Below, one piece after another: positions 37,153 to 50,476 of a stretch of DNA of 64,000 nucleotides. Under the pieces are notes generated by a model. It made no database searches. It had not been told where the DNA came from and was given only the letters and a program-made list of their open reading frames with translations. The position numbers and the translations under genes are program-made. How positions within the stretch are numbered: the first letter of the stretch is position 1; each line of letters starts with the position of its first letter. This stretch comes from Anas platyrhynchos. Taxonomy: Eukaryota; Chordata; Aves; Anseriformes; Anatidae. Location: the NCBI RefSeq assembly GCF_047663525.1, contig NC_092593.1, positions 22,230,001-22,294,000 on the forward strand, in the 5' to 3' direction.

Positions 37153-40100
37153 TACAAACGTATGGAAAGTTCTACCTCAGAATTCAATTAGAAATATCAA
37201 TACTTGCTATTCAGAGCAACAGCTCCAAATTAAAGCTCTTTAATTTCAGATTATAATTTAAAGTGTAACCAAATTATTGCATACTCTGTCAATTTTGGCA
37301 CCACTGACACATACAGGAATTAATCCTGTACCTGTTGCTCACATTAACACTAATGCAAGTAATCCCATTCAAATTAAGGATGTGTAAATAAAGATTACTC
37401 ATGTAAGTAAAAATTACAAGATAGGGTGGATAAATCTCCTGAAATTGAATGATACAATCCAATTAGTTTCTTTCTCTTAGGTATGTGCTTACACATGCCT
37501 GGCTGAAACTAAAAGTACAACTGAAAGTGTAAGACCCTAAATAACAGATACTGCATAAGGTGCAGTCAGCAGCCCTGATACCAGTTGCTGAGTTTATGAA
37601 AAAAGCAGTTCATGTTTTCCAACATGCTTATAGTGTTTAAGAGGCTCCTGACTGAAGCATACGGCTCAACCTGCTTAACTATTACTTAAGCAGACAGACC
37701 CTACTACCATGAGCAGTTCCTTTACAGAGTGAGATATAAATAAACATTTGCAGGATCACACCTAGAATTCTCTTCTCTATTATTCTGCCTCAGTTTTACA
37801 TCTTCACCGTGCCACTATTCAGTCACAGCCCAGATGACTTAACAAGAAAAGGCATTATAACCAAGAAACTAGCATATCACCATTCTTCTTACAAAAGGCT
37901 GAATAAATATGCTATGAATATAAACTAGCTAGATTCTGACTACATTTTTCCAATATGACCAGTATCTTCAAATATTTATGTGCTTAAAATCTTCTCATGC
38001 ACAATTCCACAGCTGGTACTGGTTCATTCTAACTACACTCCTGACATACAGCCACAAATGGAACTAGCATGGCTGAGCTGGTGAAGAGGGCAATTCACTT
38101 GTGCAGACCAAGAGTTACTTCCCAGTGAACTTCCCATGATTTCTAGTCACCCTGAGCTGCAAAGTCATGCCTTCACCTGCCTCAATGGCAGCTGGACTCT
38201 TTGCCAGCCCTCCTTACAGTCCAGTTCCTTGAAGTACACTCAGTCCTTCAAATGGCAATGTAAAGGCAATTTGTAAGGTTAATTGAAAAGTTTTGCGAAT
38301 TGACTTTGTAATCCATGTCATCACTCTCAAAAGGGTAAGTATTTTTATACAATTTGTTTAAAAAATAAGCAAGCCATATCTAGGTTAAGCATGTGTCTTC
38401 TGTACAAGAGTAATAACCACATTTCACCAAAAATTGAGTAAGTCTATCGTGTAAATGAAGGACTCCCTAAGCACACATTAGCAAGAGAGACTGTAGCAAT
38501 CTATCATTTCAATGATTCCTGAACAACAGGATCTGTAAGTAATTTTGATAGAACAGACTGTGACAGCTTCATAGGAATTATTACAAGTTGCACAGACAAA
38601 AATCTACAGAAATCAAAATAGGCTGCAGGCTGTTGTGTCAATTCACATATGATCAAGCATTGAAACTAGCCTTGCTAAAAATTAGTGAAAAGATTCTCTG
38701 GAACAAAGAGATAAAGTGACGGTACAGGGATGACTCAGGTGTCACATATAAGTTAACCACATTGAGAAAACCAGTCTTGTTGTTACAAAAAATATAAATA
38801 AAAAACAAAATATTTCTTTTCATCTTTCAGAAAAAGCTAAGCAAAGCACTGTACTTCTAATCTTATAACTACTATTAAGAACGGTATGCACATGCATATA
38901 TAAGCAAGCTTGAATTACTCCAGACAGACAATCTGTATAAGAACAGAAAAGTCTGGATGTTTTACCCATCACTTCCGTCATTTCTTCTTGTATGTCACCT
39001 TACACTGAGATAGTCAGAAGAAATGTGCCAAATGGGACAATATTAGAAAACTGCACCAGTCGCCTTCTTGCGAAACAATTCTAGTTTTTAGAAAATATTT
39101 CTCTGTTTTACAAAACTCTCAAACAAGACACTTACAATGAAATACTTCAAAGATTGTTGAGAGCAGACAGTAAAATATAGCCGTCTCCCCTTAACTTCTC
39201 TGCAAAAGAACTAAAAAGTTGCTGTCTGTGAAAGTGAATTACTAGAATTTATCTGCCAATCCCTACTTGTGAATAGTCAGAGATGAAATAAATTAGAAAT
39301 AAATTAGAATTGTTCAAAAGATCTTGTCCACAGTAGTATAAACTTTCACGTCAATATTTCTTTTACTACTGACATTAGTGCATCCTATAATGCTCTATCC
39401 TAAGAACTTTCTTTTCCTCAACATCATGTAAGATGTAGTAAATATTTACATCCTCACACTTCACTCTCCTCCCCTGTATGATGATATTCTGCCACACCTG
39501 CACTGTCTTCATCTAAAATCTGATTCATTAGTGACTTTAAGACACACCGAGAGGCTTACTTAGCAGAATACCAGAAACAGCTTTTGCAAAGAGCATCCTA
39601 AGTGAAGCGCTGTTATAATCAAATTCAACTTTTCCAGAAGGTACAATTACTTTCATATGTATCTCTTCTTAAACATTAGAAAGAATAACGCTGAAAGTTT
39701 TTAATCAGCAAAAAGGCACTGTTATCCACATTTAAGTACAGCAGGGATATTTAACAATGAGTCTATTTTTAACATCTGGTATTTGTGATCTTGAAATCAC
39801 ATATAAGGATAGGATTAAACTGATTTTTATCAGACAACAGAAAACTGAGGGTTAAAATCTGCATCTCTGCTTTGTTCCTGCTCTCATGTGCCAAGGTGCA
39901 ACAAAGAGACCTAGCTCCAGGTGATTCCATTTGCCATATGCGCTGCATTTCCTGCACATGCTAGGAGTTGAGAACAGCATTTCCAGGTTTGCAGCTAGTC
40001 TGATTTTCTTGCTTTTTGTCAGTTTAAGCCTGCCCCCTCCTGTTGTTTAGACATTTTATTTAATTTGTGTCTTTCAATATTTTTATGCCAAGGACAATTA

Positions 40101-40923
40101 AAAACATACCTCCAAAAAAGCACAGGAGGAATGGAATCATTCGCTGAGAGACTTACAGCCAAATTCAGCCCTTTGGAGAATCTGCTCATGGAAGCGTGAA
40201 ATTTTCACAGATGTCTGTGTAGTGCAAGGGTAGCATGACTGACTTGTTCTGCTGCCCTTGCTATTCAAAATATTTTGGTGTATGGCTCTGGGTGTGGGGG
40301 GAGCTTCTTTTTCACAGTGTTTCAAAACATAAATCAGCATAGACATTTTCAAAAGGGGGAAATACTAAAAACGCTGACCCCATATGCTGAGCTTTAGCAT
40401 TTTGGAGTGGTCCTAGTAACTCTGAAGTCCCTTCTTCATTCAGATGTGAAAGGCACAGCATCTGGTATGGGCTCAATTTTATGGCTTGATTTTAGGAGGT
40501 ACAGCTGAGCTTTTCTGAGGCAACTCAGACTCATGAACCTGTACTGAGCTCAGCCATGGAGGAACGACAACGAACACAGGAAGCAGAGGTGCTGCGGGGT
40601 CATGCAGCAGCCATGCTCTACAGAGCTTCAACACTAGTGATGCTTTCAGGGAAAGGAAAAGAACAGGGAAACAAGACCAGACTAAATTTCCATTGGGGAT
40701 GCACTCTTGGACAACAGCTATTATTGTAGCTACCATGTAGTGTATCTTCCAGTACAAGAACATCCTACATGCAAAGGGCAGTTCCTCAAAAAGTAGTCAG
40801 ACTTGTCACGGATCAAGCATTATTTACCCAGGTCTGCAGAGGCGAAGATGTGGATCACTGTCAGTAACTGTATTCCAGCCAGGATTTCCTCCTGGAATTT
40901 GACATGATGGTCTGAGCATTGCC

Positions 40924-40955
<32 letters not shown>

Positions 40956-43900
40956 ATAAATCCAATGCTACAGGCTAATCAATTCTCAGATTAATTTGGA
41001 AACTAAGAGCCTAAAAATGAAGAACACTTTCCCCTCTCCAAACGTCGTTACTCAAATCTCCTCAAAACATCCAAAACATTTTTAACAAGTTCCATGCTTT
41101 TAGGAATCAAGTTACACATCTACAAAAACATGAATCAAGGTCAACAGTGCTTATCCAAAAAATACTGCTTCTCAAAAAAACACAAAACCTAATGTCACAA
41201 TCCAAGTCTATTTCATTTCCACATTTGGTCAGTAAGACAGTTTTCTGACCACATTTGTGTAATTAATATCGAATCTCATAAATACAAGAGTTCTCATCTC
41301 ACAGGAATTGACAGCAAAGTTGCTAGCTGAAGTTTGGAATTGGTCACACTTCTATTTATATCTAACACACACAACATGTTAAGGCTTCTTCCCCCCTTCT
41401 GTGTCATCCCCCCTCCCCATAGAAAAAGATCTGGTAAAGTACATCTGTTTCACAGTAAAAATAAGATATTAATACTACCCAGAAATTGAGCAGCTTCCCA
41501 GCCTTTGGGCAAACTTTGGTGAAGTACACTCTGGTTTACACTTGCTAATTCTGCCAGCTTCCTCTTATGCAATTTACATGAGAATATGTTCATTTCCATG
41601 TAAGTTATGTTGTGAGGTGTTTTCCAAACAGCTTTCCTGAGTAATAAACATCATCTGATTGTAAAGCTATACCCTGCACTACAAATAGGTTTTGAGTGTC
41701 TGTTTAACAAAGAAAGTACAGTAACCAAATGTTATAATTGAACAAAATGGAACCTGGATACAATTCCAGCAGGTTACACAGCATGCTGATCATTGGGAAA
41801 AATAAAGTCTTTCAAATAGTGTATTAGTAACCCACTAACTGGAACGCTGGAAAAAATAATGAACTGTATACTGCTTTTCATACTGAACACACTGATGTCC
41901 AAAAGAAGAGGAAGAACTTTCCTGTTACAGAATTTTACTCTGGTGCAGGAAATACACCTTCCAGAATTCCAGCTGGAAGGCAGAAAATAAATGGTATTTT
42001 CTCTTTTTCCTGGGAGAGCTCTTTAAATTATCAAGGTAGGGGCTCTGTAGGATGCCATTTAAGGTAGAAGTTGTATCAATCATACCTGCTTTTGGAGTGA
42101 AATTGTCCTCAGCTGCCTTGATTTCAGCCACTCATGGCTCTCCTTTTACCACTTCCCAACCATTCTTTCAGATTATCAGCACAGTTCAAAAGATGAACAT
42201 AGGCTGCATGCATGACTCCTGCAATTGAGAACAGGCTAAGCAAATGCAACATATTTATACTGCCAGGGCACCAGACAAGGGCCTTTGTATAAATGAAACA
42301 CAGGTCTTGAAGTTATGGCCTAAGGAAGACGTAAACAGTGCAAATGCCTCTGAGTTACCCTCCATGTGTATCATCAAACTACTGACCGAACTCCCAGCAT
42401 CTTGTCCCACCACTCACAGGATCCAGAGTTAACTCTGCTGCTGGCTGCCTGAGAGGACAGTTGTTCCAAACTCCTAGGCAAGAATCTGGAAGTGACTGAC
42501 ATAGAAACAGATCCCAAGAAACAAAGGTTCACTCTTCCAGCTGAATGGACGACAATCGCTTCTCAAAACTAGGACCACGGTAACATAAAACATTAATTGC
42601 CCAAAGAAAGAAAGAAAGAGCAGTGTTCTCCCTTAAGCATGGGAGTGCATACAATAGCAAACAAAAAGCAAAATATTCTGTGAGGATATTCTGGGATACA
42701 GAGAGTTAATTGTTCAACAAGAAATTCTATCACTGTTCAGAAATGATCTACGTAGTTGAGGCTATAATGTAATATGCTGCTTTTAAAGGAAGTTGTCAGT
42801 GTCTGATGGGTTTTTATTACAATTGCTCACTATAAAACGCACTATTTAATTACTGGCATGAAAGTGATTCTAGCATAAAGGAAGAAGGGGAAATGAGACC
42901 TCTCCACCTTTTTAACAGTTAATGCACTTGTGCACATAAAAATACAATGCTTTTTCATGTGTATTTTTAATGATGCATTGCATTTTCTTAGATCTATGGG
43001 ATATATTTTCTATGTTGATCCCCTTAGATATGATGCCATATCCAAAGCAATATACAATGACAATATATAATTGAAATAAATCTAAAATTGTTAAGATACT
43101 GGTCAAGAAGATATTAGTGATTTTGTGTGCAACTTAACAGTCCATTAAATGTCATGGCTAACTGCTCAGCTTCTAAAATAGATTATCTTTCCTAAGACAC
43201 TTCAAGTTGAACTCCTAAGATAAGACATCTATTTCCTAAATGATGAATTAATACTTCTGCAATACTGCGTATAATCTGGAACTTGACATTTTTTAACCAG
43301 CCAACCAAATTTCAAAACACCCATTCTGCAACAGTACACAGATACTGTAAATTAATTGTCAAAATAAACAAACTAACACAGAACATCATGACAGAAAATA
43401 AATGTCAGTTTTTCAACAAAGCAGAGCACAAGCCAGAGTTTCTGACAGTGTTTTTTGGTTTGCATCTTAAAATCTACAAACGGTAAGCGTACATGGCTAT
43501 TCAGTGTTTATATCCATTATCAAAGAAACAACTGAACATAACGTGGGTTGTCTTTACCCTGACTGCAAACTCTTGTACCAGGACAACCATATCTATTGGG
43601 AAAGCAGTATTATTTGGAAAGAGGCCAGATCAGACAGATGGCAGAGAAAAAGGGATCAGTGAAATATTCAGTGTTGAAAAGTTTCAGTAGCAATGTAACA
43701 TTTAAAGGACAAAGAAATTGGTCAGTATCTTGAGCTTATAATATTGCTAAAGACAAAGAAAGGTATGGCATTAAAAAAAAAAAACATTTTTCTAGATTAA
43801 AACCAATAAATATAATCACCTGTGTTTCTGAGAAAAAGATCTGAAATATTTACTAGAAAAATGGAAAAATTATCTTAAGGTATAATCAAAAATAATTTAC

Positions 43901-46047
43901 TGTGTTTTCCAAGTGAATATATTGTGGATAAAAAAATCATTCCTACCTTCCCTAATTTTTAACATAAGTTTTTGAAATTGGGGTAACGTGATTCTTACTA
44001 TTTTTATGATCTCTATGTCCTTCCATAGCTTTCAACTTTTTAACTATGATAAAAACACGAATGATAGATTCAGTTCAGGTGTATGGTCAACAGGCTATGC
44101 ACTTCAAGTCCCTGCTCTTTATTTCATGTAATGCTGCTCACAAAAACCTGAGATAAGCAGACACTATATGTTTTTTCATGTACTGAGGATGTACAGTGAA
44201 ACCCTAAAGATTTAACCAGATTTAATCAAACTATCAAAAAGTAATTAAAGCAGATCTGCTTTTCTTGCCAACACCACACCGAAAGTTGATGTGACTCTAT
44301 CATCCAGCCACTTTGACTCCCCATCCACGTGATTCAAGGAGATTGATGAATTTGAGAATGAAGCTCCTTGACTCATACAACTGCATCCGTAGCATTCAGG
44401 GACATAGGAGGCAGTTAATAATGCAACAAGCATCTGCTGAGACATTGGGGGAAATCCAGCTGAACTATAGAGAAAGCAATTATCTTTTGCAGACCCTCAG
44501 AACTGTTTGAGATCCTTGCTATCAGGACTCCTGGAAACATTTCTGTATTAAACCTAAGTCATGTATATGTACATAATCTTTGTACTGGATCCTATCCAGC
44601 ACAAACACATGGGTAATATGGATCCCACTGTGCCAATCATCATGCTACACATTGTGCTGCCACAAATAAATAATTGAAGATAAAAGTGGTACTTCTGGTA
44701 TGAAATCTAGCTTGTGTTGTTAAGATTATTTCTTTGTCCAGTGACATAAAAGTGATCTGTATACCACTATGTGGATAAAACAATTTAAAAGTTTCTCAGA
44801 ACTAACTCTGTCATCTTGGACAGCAAAATTACTGTTGGAAGGAGCCACCCGAACATTTGTTTTCGTTATAACCAAATGCACCATCCTCATCAAGATGATA
44901 ATTTGACAGGGTTTTTTTGTTCAACTCATGACAATTTATCCATGTCAGTGTTTATTATCTTACTGTCATGAAAGCTCCCATGCAGGCTGCCAGTTCATTA
45001 TCTATACACAAGTTTAAAGCAGTGCTTTGCTTTATCAAAAATGCCAAGCAACTTATCATTTTGTATTTGCCAAAATTATCTTGTAATAGGTCACTGCTGT
45101 GGTGGGTTTTTGTTTGTTTTCTTTTTTTTTTCTTTTAGAATGCAATCTGTGCTGAATCGTTTCCTAAAATATTAGATATCTAGTGGATAAATATGGTTCT
45201 GTTAGAGTACAGTGCCATTGTTTCAGTGGAATGTATCCCGGAAGAAAAAAACTTGGCTAGTTATAATGAAGACAAGTATCAATTCTTAACTGTGTTTTCT
45301 ACAAATTTGTTTTATAAATTCTCAGGTGGTGGTTCTTTTGTTCCCTTACAAGAAAAGAAAGCTGATTAAATGTGGTTTTATTATCAACAAAATAAGGAGG
45401 CTTATAAATGCTGAGTCTCAGTACAAATCTGAACATTTTACACACTATTGTGGACAAGTAACAAAGACAGAACAAAATATAACAATAGGAATACAGCCAT
45501 GTAAAGAAATACAGAAAGCTACATGCAGTAGGGCCCTGCTCTTCAGTTATGAGGGAATTGGATTTCTGGCTGCAGTGCATTCCTTCAAATTAAAAGATCT
45601 GTCTTGAAAAAAACCTCTCAATCTCTGTTGTTTTCCTACCACCTAACTCTTAACATTATCCACCATCATGTAATGCTGATAGATGGTTTCTAAAATTGTT
45701 TTCATCTTTTCTGTGCAAAACTTTTCTGAGGCACACCAGCCACTGAGTTGCTCAGCCTGCCTCAACAATGTGCCTGTGGCCTTCAGCTTGGCAGCTCTTC
45801 AAGGTCTACCAGGTATTTTGTTTCCTTGTGCTCCCTTATCCACATATGAAGTCTCCAATATTAAGCCTATGCTACAACTTCCTTGAGTAGTCTCTCCCTG
45901 CTCTAAGCAGTATCTCTCTTACCTTCAAACACAAATTCTTCCAGCGCACATGTGCAAACCCAAGAACTTCTTCAGTTTCCCAATACTTGATTCTTTCTGT
46001 ATGTATACCCTCACCCACTCTCTGACAGCTCCCTCTGGATCACAGAG
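37153..46047. other. AT-rich sequence, no secure exon
   Basis: Roughly 330 dynein residues should lie here. I searched by eye for blocks such as IHAIES, DWSHQI, YNTPAR and RFDRFLER without a convincing hit. A poly(A) run lies at 40.93 kb. Confidence 0.5.
40927..40954 (+). repeat. Poly(A) tract, about 28 nt
   Basis: Uninterrupted A run preceded by ATTGCCATT and followed by GATAAATCC. No associated element recognised. Confidence 0.93.
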
Positions 46048-46232
46048 TGATAGAATCATAGAATCATTAAGATTGGAAAAGACCTCCATGATCATCTGGT
46101 CCAACCATTACCCTGCTACCAATGTCACCCACTAAATCATGTCCCTAAGCGCCAGGTCCAACATTTCCTTAAACACTGCCAGGCACAGTGACTCCACCAC
46201 TTCCCTGGGCAAAAAAAATAAATCCCAAGGCA
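46048..46232 (-). mobile_element. CR1 LINE 3' fragment
   Basis: The + strand shows TAGAATCATAGAATCATTAA, GATTGGAAAAGACCTCCATG and ATCATCTGGTCCAACC, the reverse complement of a CR1 3' terminus, followed by CCACTTCCCTGGGC. About 185 bp, truncated. Confidence 0.9.
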
Positions 46233-47883
46233 ATAGCTGATTGTCAGTATGGCTGAAATAGAGCTGTTACTCTCCCCACCCTTTTCTCACTCCGAATTCA
46301 TCTTGCATTAGATCTCCTGTCATAACCACAGTGGATAATATTGCCATCCTGCCCATCACTCAAACAGAACTGGGACATCATCTGTTCAGGGCCCTGCTAT
46401 CTTCAAATTCTTCCTTCAAACTCTCTTTTAGCAGTGTGCCAATTAAATGCACAGAAAACTGCTGTGCTACCTGACTGACACTGTCACTGGGTCCTTCTGC
46501 TTCCCTATCTCGATGCCCATCCGTCACCTCTCATCTCACAACTACACTGCAAGGTCTTGGGACCAGGGATGGCCTCATGTGTTTGTACAGCACCAACCAC
46601 AGCAAAGCCCGCTGCACCACTAGGATTTCTGCAGAGCAGAGAACAGCAAAGCATCACTGTGGTAAGAGCAGCTGCCTCTCTCAGCACAGCTATCCTTACT
46701 GCATCAGGGAGAAAAACCCCATCAGACCTTTCTTCCCACGTGTGTCTGCTTGCAGCTTCTCTTAACAAAACACTGTCTGCTTGACTTGGAGGCAGGCGCT
46801 CCAAGGGATACATCACTGTCTCACACTTTGTAGTCTGTCAAACACTCAACCCGCTCTTTTCCCTCATCAGAGAAATAATAAGGTAAACCTTTAAGAGATC
46901 CAGCAAACAAAAACAGTGTCAAAACAAGCATGGGCCAGATCCAGAGCCTTTTATATTTAAAGGAAATGCTAAATTTACTTTAATGGGCTTTGACAAAAGT
47001 CCGCTGTTATAAAGAAAAACAGGCTTTTGCTGAAATTGGTCGAGTCATCACAGTAAGAGGCAGAGCACTCTTCCAGTCCCACCACTGAGTTATTCAGCCA
47101 TTCCCAGCCACCTGCTGGCAGTTCACACTCCCTCTCAGGGCTGCCTTCCTGTAAACCTAACATATTCCAGCTGTTCTGTGGTCCCAGGCCTTAACCCTTG
47201 CCTCCCCTTACAGAGCTAAAGGACTTACTGTCTTCCTCTGCACCATCCCTTTTCCCCACACAACTTCGTGTCATGCTTTTCTTGCAGCTCTGTGAGGAGG
47301 CCTAAAAGAAAGTTGATCTGTTTAGATTGCAAAGAAAAACAGACTGTAAAGAAACAAATGATCTGTTCTGAATTTGAGTATTTTGCAATGATTTCATATT
47401 TTAATCCTAATTCTAACATGAAAAATGTGTCTTTAGCACTGTCTTCTCTGTTTTATACCTTAGAGAACAATTAGTTTTTAAGTCCTAAAACACCAATTTT
47501 ATTTGTACACATATATATATATACACATTTCCCTAGCCTTGTTTGATAGGAAAATTGCACCTTGGTATATTTACAATATGATTTTGTAGCAGATGCAACC
47601 TTAGTACTGTTGCCATTTGTTACTGGTCATCATGAGAACAAAGTCAAGAAAAAAACTCTACAGTTTTTTGTCATGAAAAGAAGAAAAAACTTCTTTTACT
47701 AACCCAAACAAAAAAGTATCATGAGAATTTCATATGCATCTTGTCAACTGCTTCTGACCCCAGACACCGTGGTTTATGCAGACTGTGAGTACTTACCCTT
47801 CAGCTCTGTCCATTGTTCCCACCTATAAGAGGAAGGATAAATCAGTATTTGCTGCCATGAACTTCTCAAGAAGTTTACTTTAC
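46233..47883. other. Moderately GC-rich sequence, no secure gene
   Basis: Overlapping short frames at 46.50-46.82 kb on both strands are not recognisable. A 73-nt segment at 47229-47301 (minus) has strong acceptor and donor signals but its phase does not fit the adjacent dynein relic. Confidence 0.5.
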
Positions 47884-48028
47884 AGCTTTGCAATATACTT
47901 TTTCACATCCTCAGACACTGCTGGTGGCCAGCCATCATAACTGTTTGGGCTGGAAAGAACATCAGTAGCATCTATCAATAAGTCATATGCAGGGAAATAA
48001 TTGAGGTTCTCAAATGTGAAACTGAGAG
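47884..48028 (-). pseudogene. Dynein heavy chain relic exon, N-terminal tail
   Basis: Between a minus-strand acceptor (CTCCCCCTGCCAG, ending at 48029) and a GTAAAG donor at 47878-47883 lies a 145-nt open segment. It reads FENLNYFPAYDLLIDATDVL and, a little further, WPPAVSEDVKKYIAK. In DNAH9/11/17 the N-terminal tail has YGDLSYSPLDQL.. followed by WPxxVSxDxxxHxxxL; the L-x-Y-x-P spacing and the WP..VS.D motif line up, with a few residues missing between them. It is the most N-terminal of the better-supported relics, as expected from its position nearest SP3. The frame runs through, but its phase relative to neighbours could not be verified. Confidence 0.55.
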
Positions 48029-49007
48029 CTGGCAGGGGGAGAATGCACTTCCAGAAGGAATCTCTCACAATAAGAGGTCTACAATGAGCACACAGAGACC
48101 AAGATAACATGATAACACACATTTAACACCCGCCTCACATTGCAACTGTTCACATTTGACAAGTTTGTTGATATTCTCTCTGTTCTGTCTGTTTTATGAC
48201 AGGACACATGCAGTACATATTACAAAGTCATTAGCTGATATACCTTATTGCAAGACTGTCAAATTCCTACACACAGAAATACTGAGGGCTGAAAGTAAGA
48301 TACTTGTGAATAAGTATGAATGGTGGTCACTAAACATACTAACAAGGAGAATAAAGCACAACTGGGACTACATGTGAAATTCATTCACATTTTGAATGTT
48401 ACTTGTATAAAGTGATATATATCTACATGCTTGATCTTTACAAATAGTTTTTAAGTTTTATTACTTCAAAGGGCATCAGGAGCTGACAGCATTGAAAGTA
48501 ATTAGAGCACAACATATCCACAGAAAGCATTTTGATAGATAGATATAGAAAAACAGGCATACGATGGATTACCCTTAATGCAGGAATTGTTTCAAATATA
48601 ATTCAGAATTCTGCAATTGAATTTAGAAAGAAGCAATGAAAACTACGGGTAATCCTATGCCAATCACAAAAGAATCCAGCGGATGAGAAATATTCTCTAC
48701 AGAGCCCAAATCCACAGGCTCTTCCCCGCCCATAATGAAGCTAATCAATGAGATATAGGATCTGATTTGGATATTTATTTTTAGATCAAGTATAAATTTA
48801 TCCTGGGTTCCTTTTACCTTCTGTAATTTGGGATATTTAGATCCTGCCTCTTAAGCTTTCTATATTGTGAGACCCTTTGAAACTTTTCCCTACGATATGA
48901 GCACATTGTGAAAGGAAGGTTTGTACTGCCTACCAACCCAGATGATAACTGACATTCAATACAGCTAAGATGACAGCTGCATGGGTTTTTGGTATATGCT
49001 TTATTTG

Positions 49008-49045
<38 letters not shown>
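49008..49045 (+). repeat. Poly(A) tract, about 37 nt
   Basis: Uninterrupted A run with no recognised retroelement body on its left and no obvious target-site duplication, so it is listed as a simple repeat. Length is likely to vary and be error-prone in sequencing. Confidence 0.95.
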
Positions 49046-49047
<2 letters not shown>

Positions 49048-49400
49048 GTCTATATGGAAATTTGAGAAGTATTGATTTTAACCCTGGGTTACAAATCTCT
49101 CCATTTCATTTTTCCATTTGACTCTTTAGAGAGATTTATAGAAACACTGAAATCATGCACTTCCTACTCAAACTTCATCTTCTTACGGAAATCGGTATGC
49201 TAGTAAAGTAGCCTTCAGTTGCCAGATTCTTAAAATGGCTACAAGAAGTTGAAAGTATGGGGACTTAGGGCAAGAGGCATGACCGTATCTACTATCTATC
49301 TTCTCTTTATCATTTTGAGCAACTGTTGCCCTTAGTATAAGCCTGGCTTGTAGTGATGATTATGCCCTTCTAATATACTGTATAGCATGTACAGTATATT

Positions 49401-49468
49401 ATTCATGGTTGGATCAGATGACCTTGGAGGTCTTTCCAACCTCAGTGATTCTGTGATTTTATGATTAT
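49401..49468 (+). mobile_element. CR1 LINE 3' terminal fragment
   Basis: Reads GGTTGGATCAGATGACCTTG, GAGGTCTTTCCAACCTCAGT and GATTCTGTGATTTTATGATT, the forward CR1 3' end. Only the last 70 or so bases are recognisable. It is the only clear CR1 end in this orientation in the window. Confidence 0.88.
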
Positions 49469-50439
49469 ATGAACAATGAAGTTTAACAGAGATGTTTCAG
49501 GAAGTTCGTGAAAAACGGTATTTCAACTTAAAAAAGCAGAATCTGTTTCGTCCATAAAAACATAGTGATTGCTATTACAAGTTCTACGTAAAGTATCTAG
49601 AAGTACTCAAAAGACCTCCTCTCTGGGTTAACTGGCATTTTTCTGAAGATATTTTCTAGTTTGTTTTCCTACTCAGATGGCTTCAAATTGTGATTCGGGC
49701 AGCTGGAACCTGAGGGCATATTTGCTTCATTACATATGTTATTTTGTCATCTGGAGCTGATTTTTTGTTAATATACAGATGGACACAGAAAACCTTCAAA
49801 GACCTTATAAATATATTTTGTTTTAAATGTAAATACCACACTGGTATCATTAACAGCTAAGCTAGCTTGTTTCTCTTAGCATTCTACGCCTTATATGCCA
49901 ATAATCTCAGGGTTTTATTTTGCCTGATATAAATTTTCATTAAGCCTGAGGAGGGCTCTTTCTGTCTTTCCTGACTGATTCAGGTTTAATTGGCCTCTAA
50001 GGATAGTAAGCTGCTTGAGGGTTCTTTTAGAATCTGTGTTCCTCTGCTGCTTTGCCAAATATTTTTTTATTATTATTATTATTTCATTTAACAATTTGTT
50101 TCCATGAGCTTCTTTTCCCCATTTTCCTCATCAGAGACAAAGTGGTTACATTTTTTTTCCTCATTATATTCTATAAGCATCCCCCCAACAGTGTTCTCTG
50201 AAGAACCACTATTTTGCAGGTATCTCCACCTTTTCTCACCTTTTCTTTCCAAGTCTGTTCTGGTATGTCCTAAAAAACATTTAGTCAAAAGATTTTGTCT
50301 CCACTCCGATCTAGCTGAACCTCCATAGAAGATGTGTGGGCTGACCATGCTACTTAACCTCTTTTCAGCAAGGACAAACTGAGTGTAAGTTAGTCAAAAC
50401 ATAATTGAATCTGACATAGAGACCGTATGGAAAAAAACT

Positions 50440-50476
50440 CTTATACAAGGAACTGAAAATCAGTTCCTTGTATAAG
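50440..50476. other. Perfect 17-bp inverted repeat with 3-nt loop
   Basis: CTTATACAAGGAACTGA at 50440-50456, loop AAA, then its exact reverse complement at 50460-50476. Allowing one bulged base, three more pairs form. The loop is too small for a normal microRNA precursor. A template-switch mutation or a small palindrome is more likely. Confidence 0.9.

Noticed and set aside
47229..47301. 73-nt segment with strong acceptor and donor next to the N-terminal relic
   Set aside because: The frame that resembles dynein does not match the phase left by the exon at 47884-48028, and the frame that does match has a stop.
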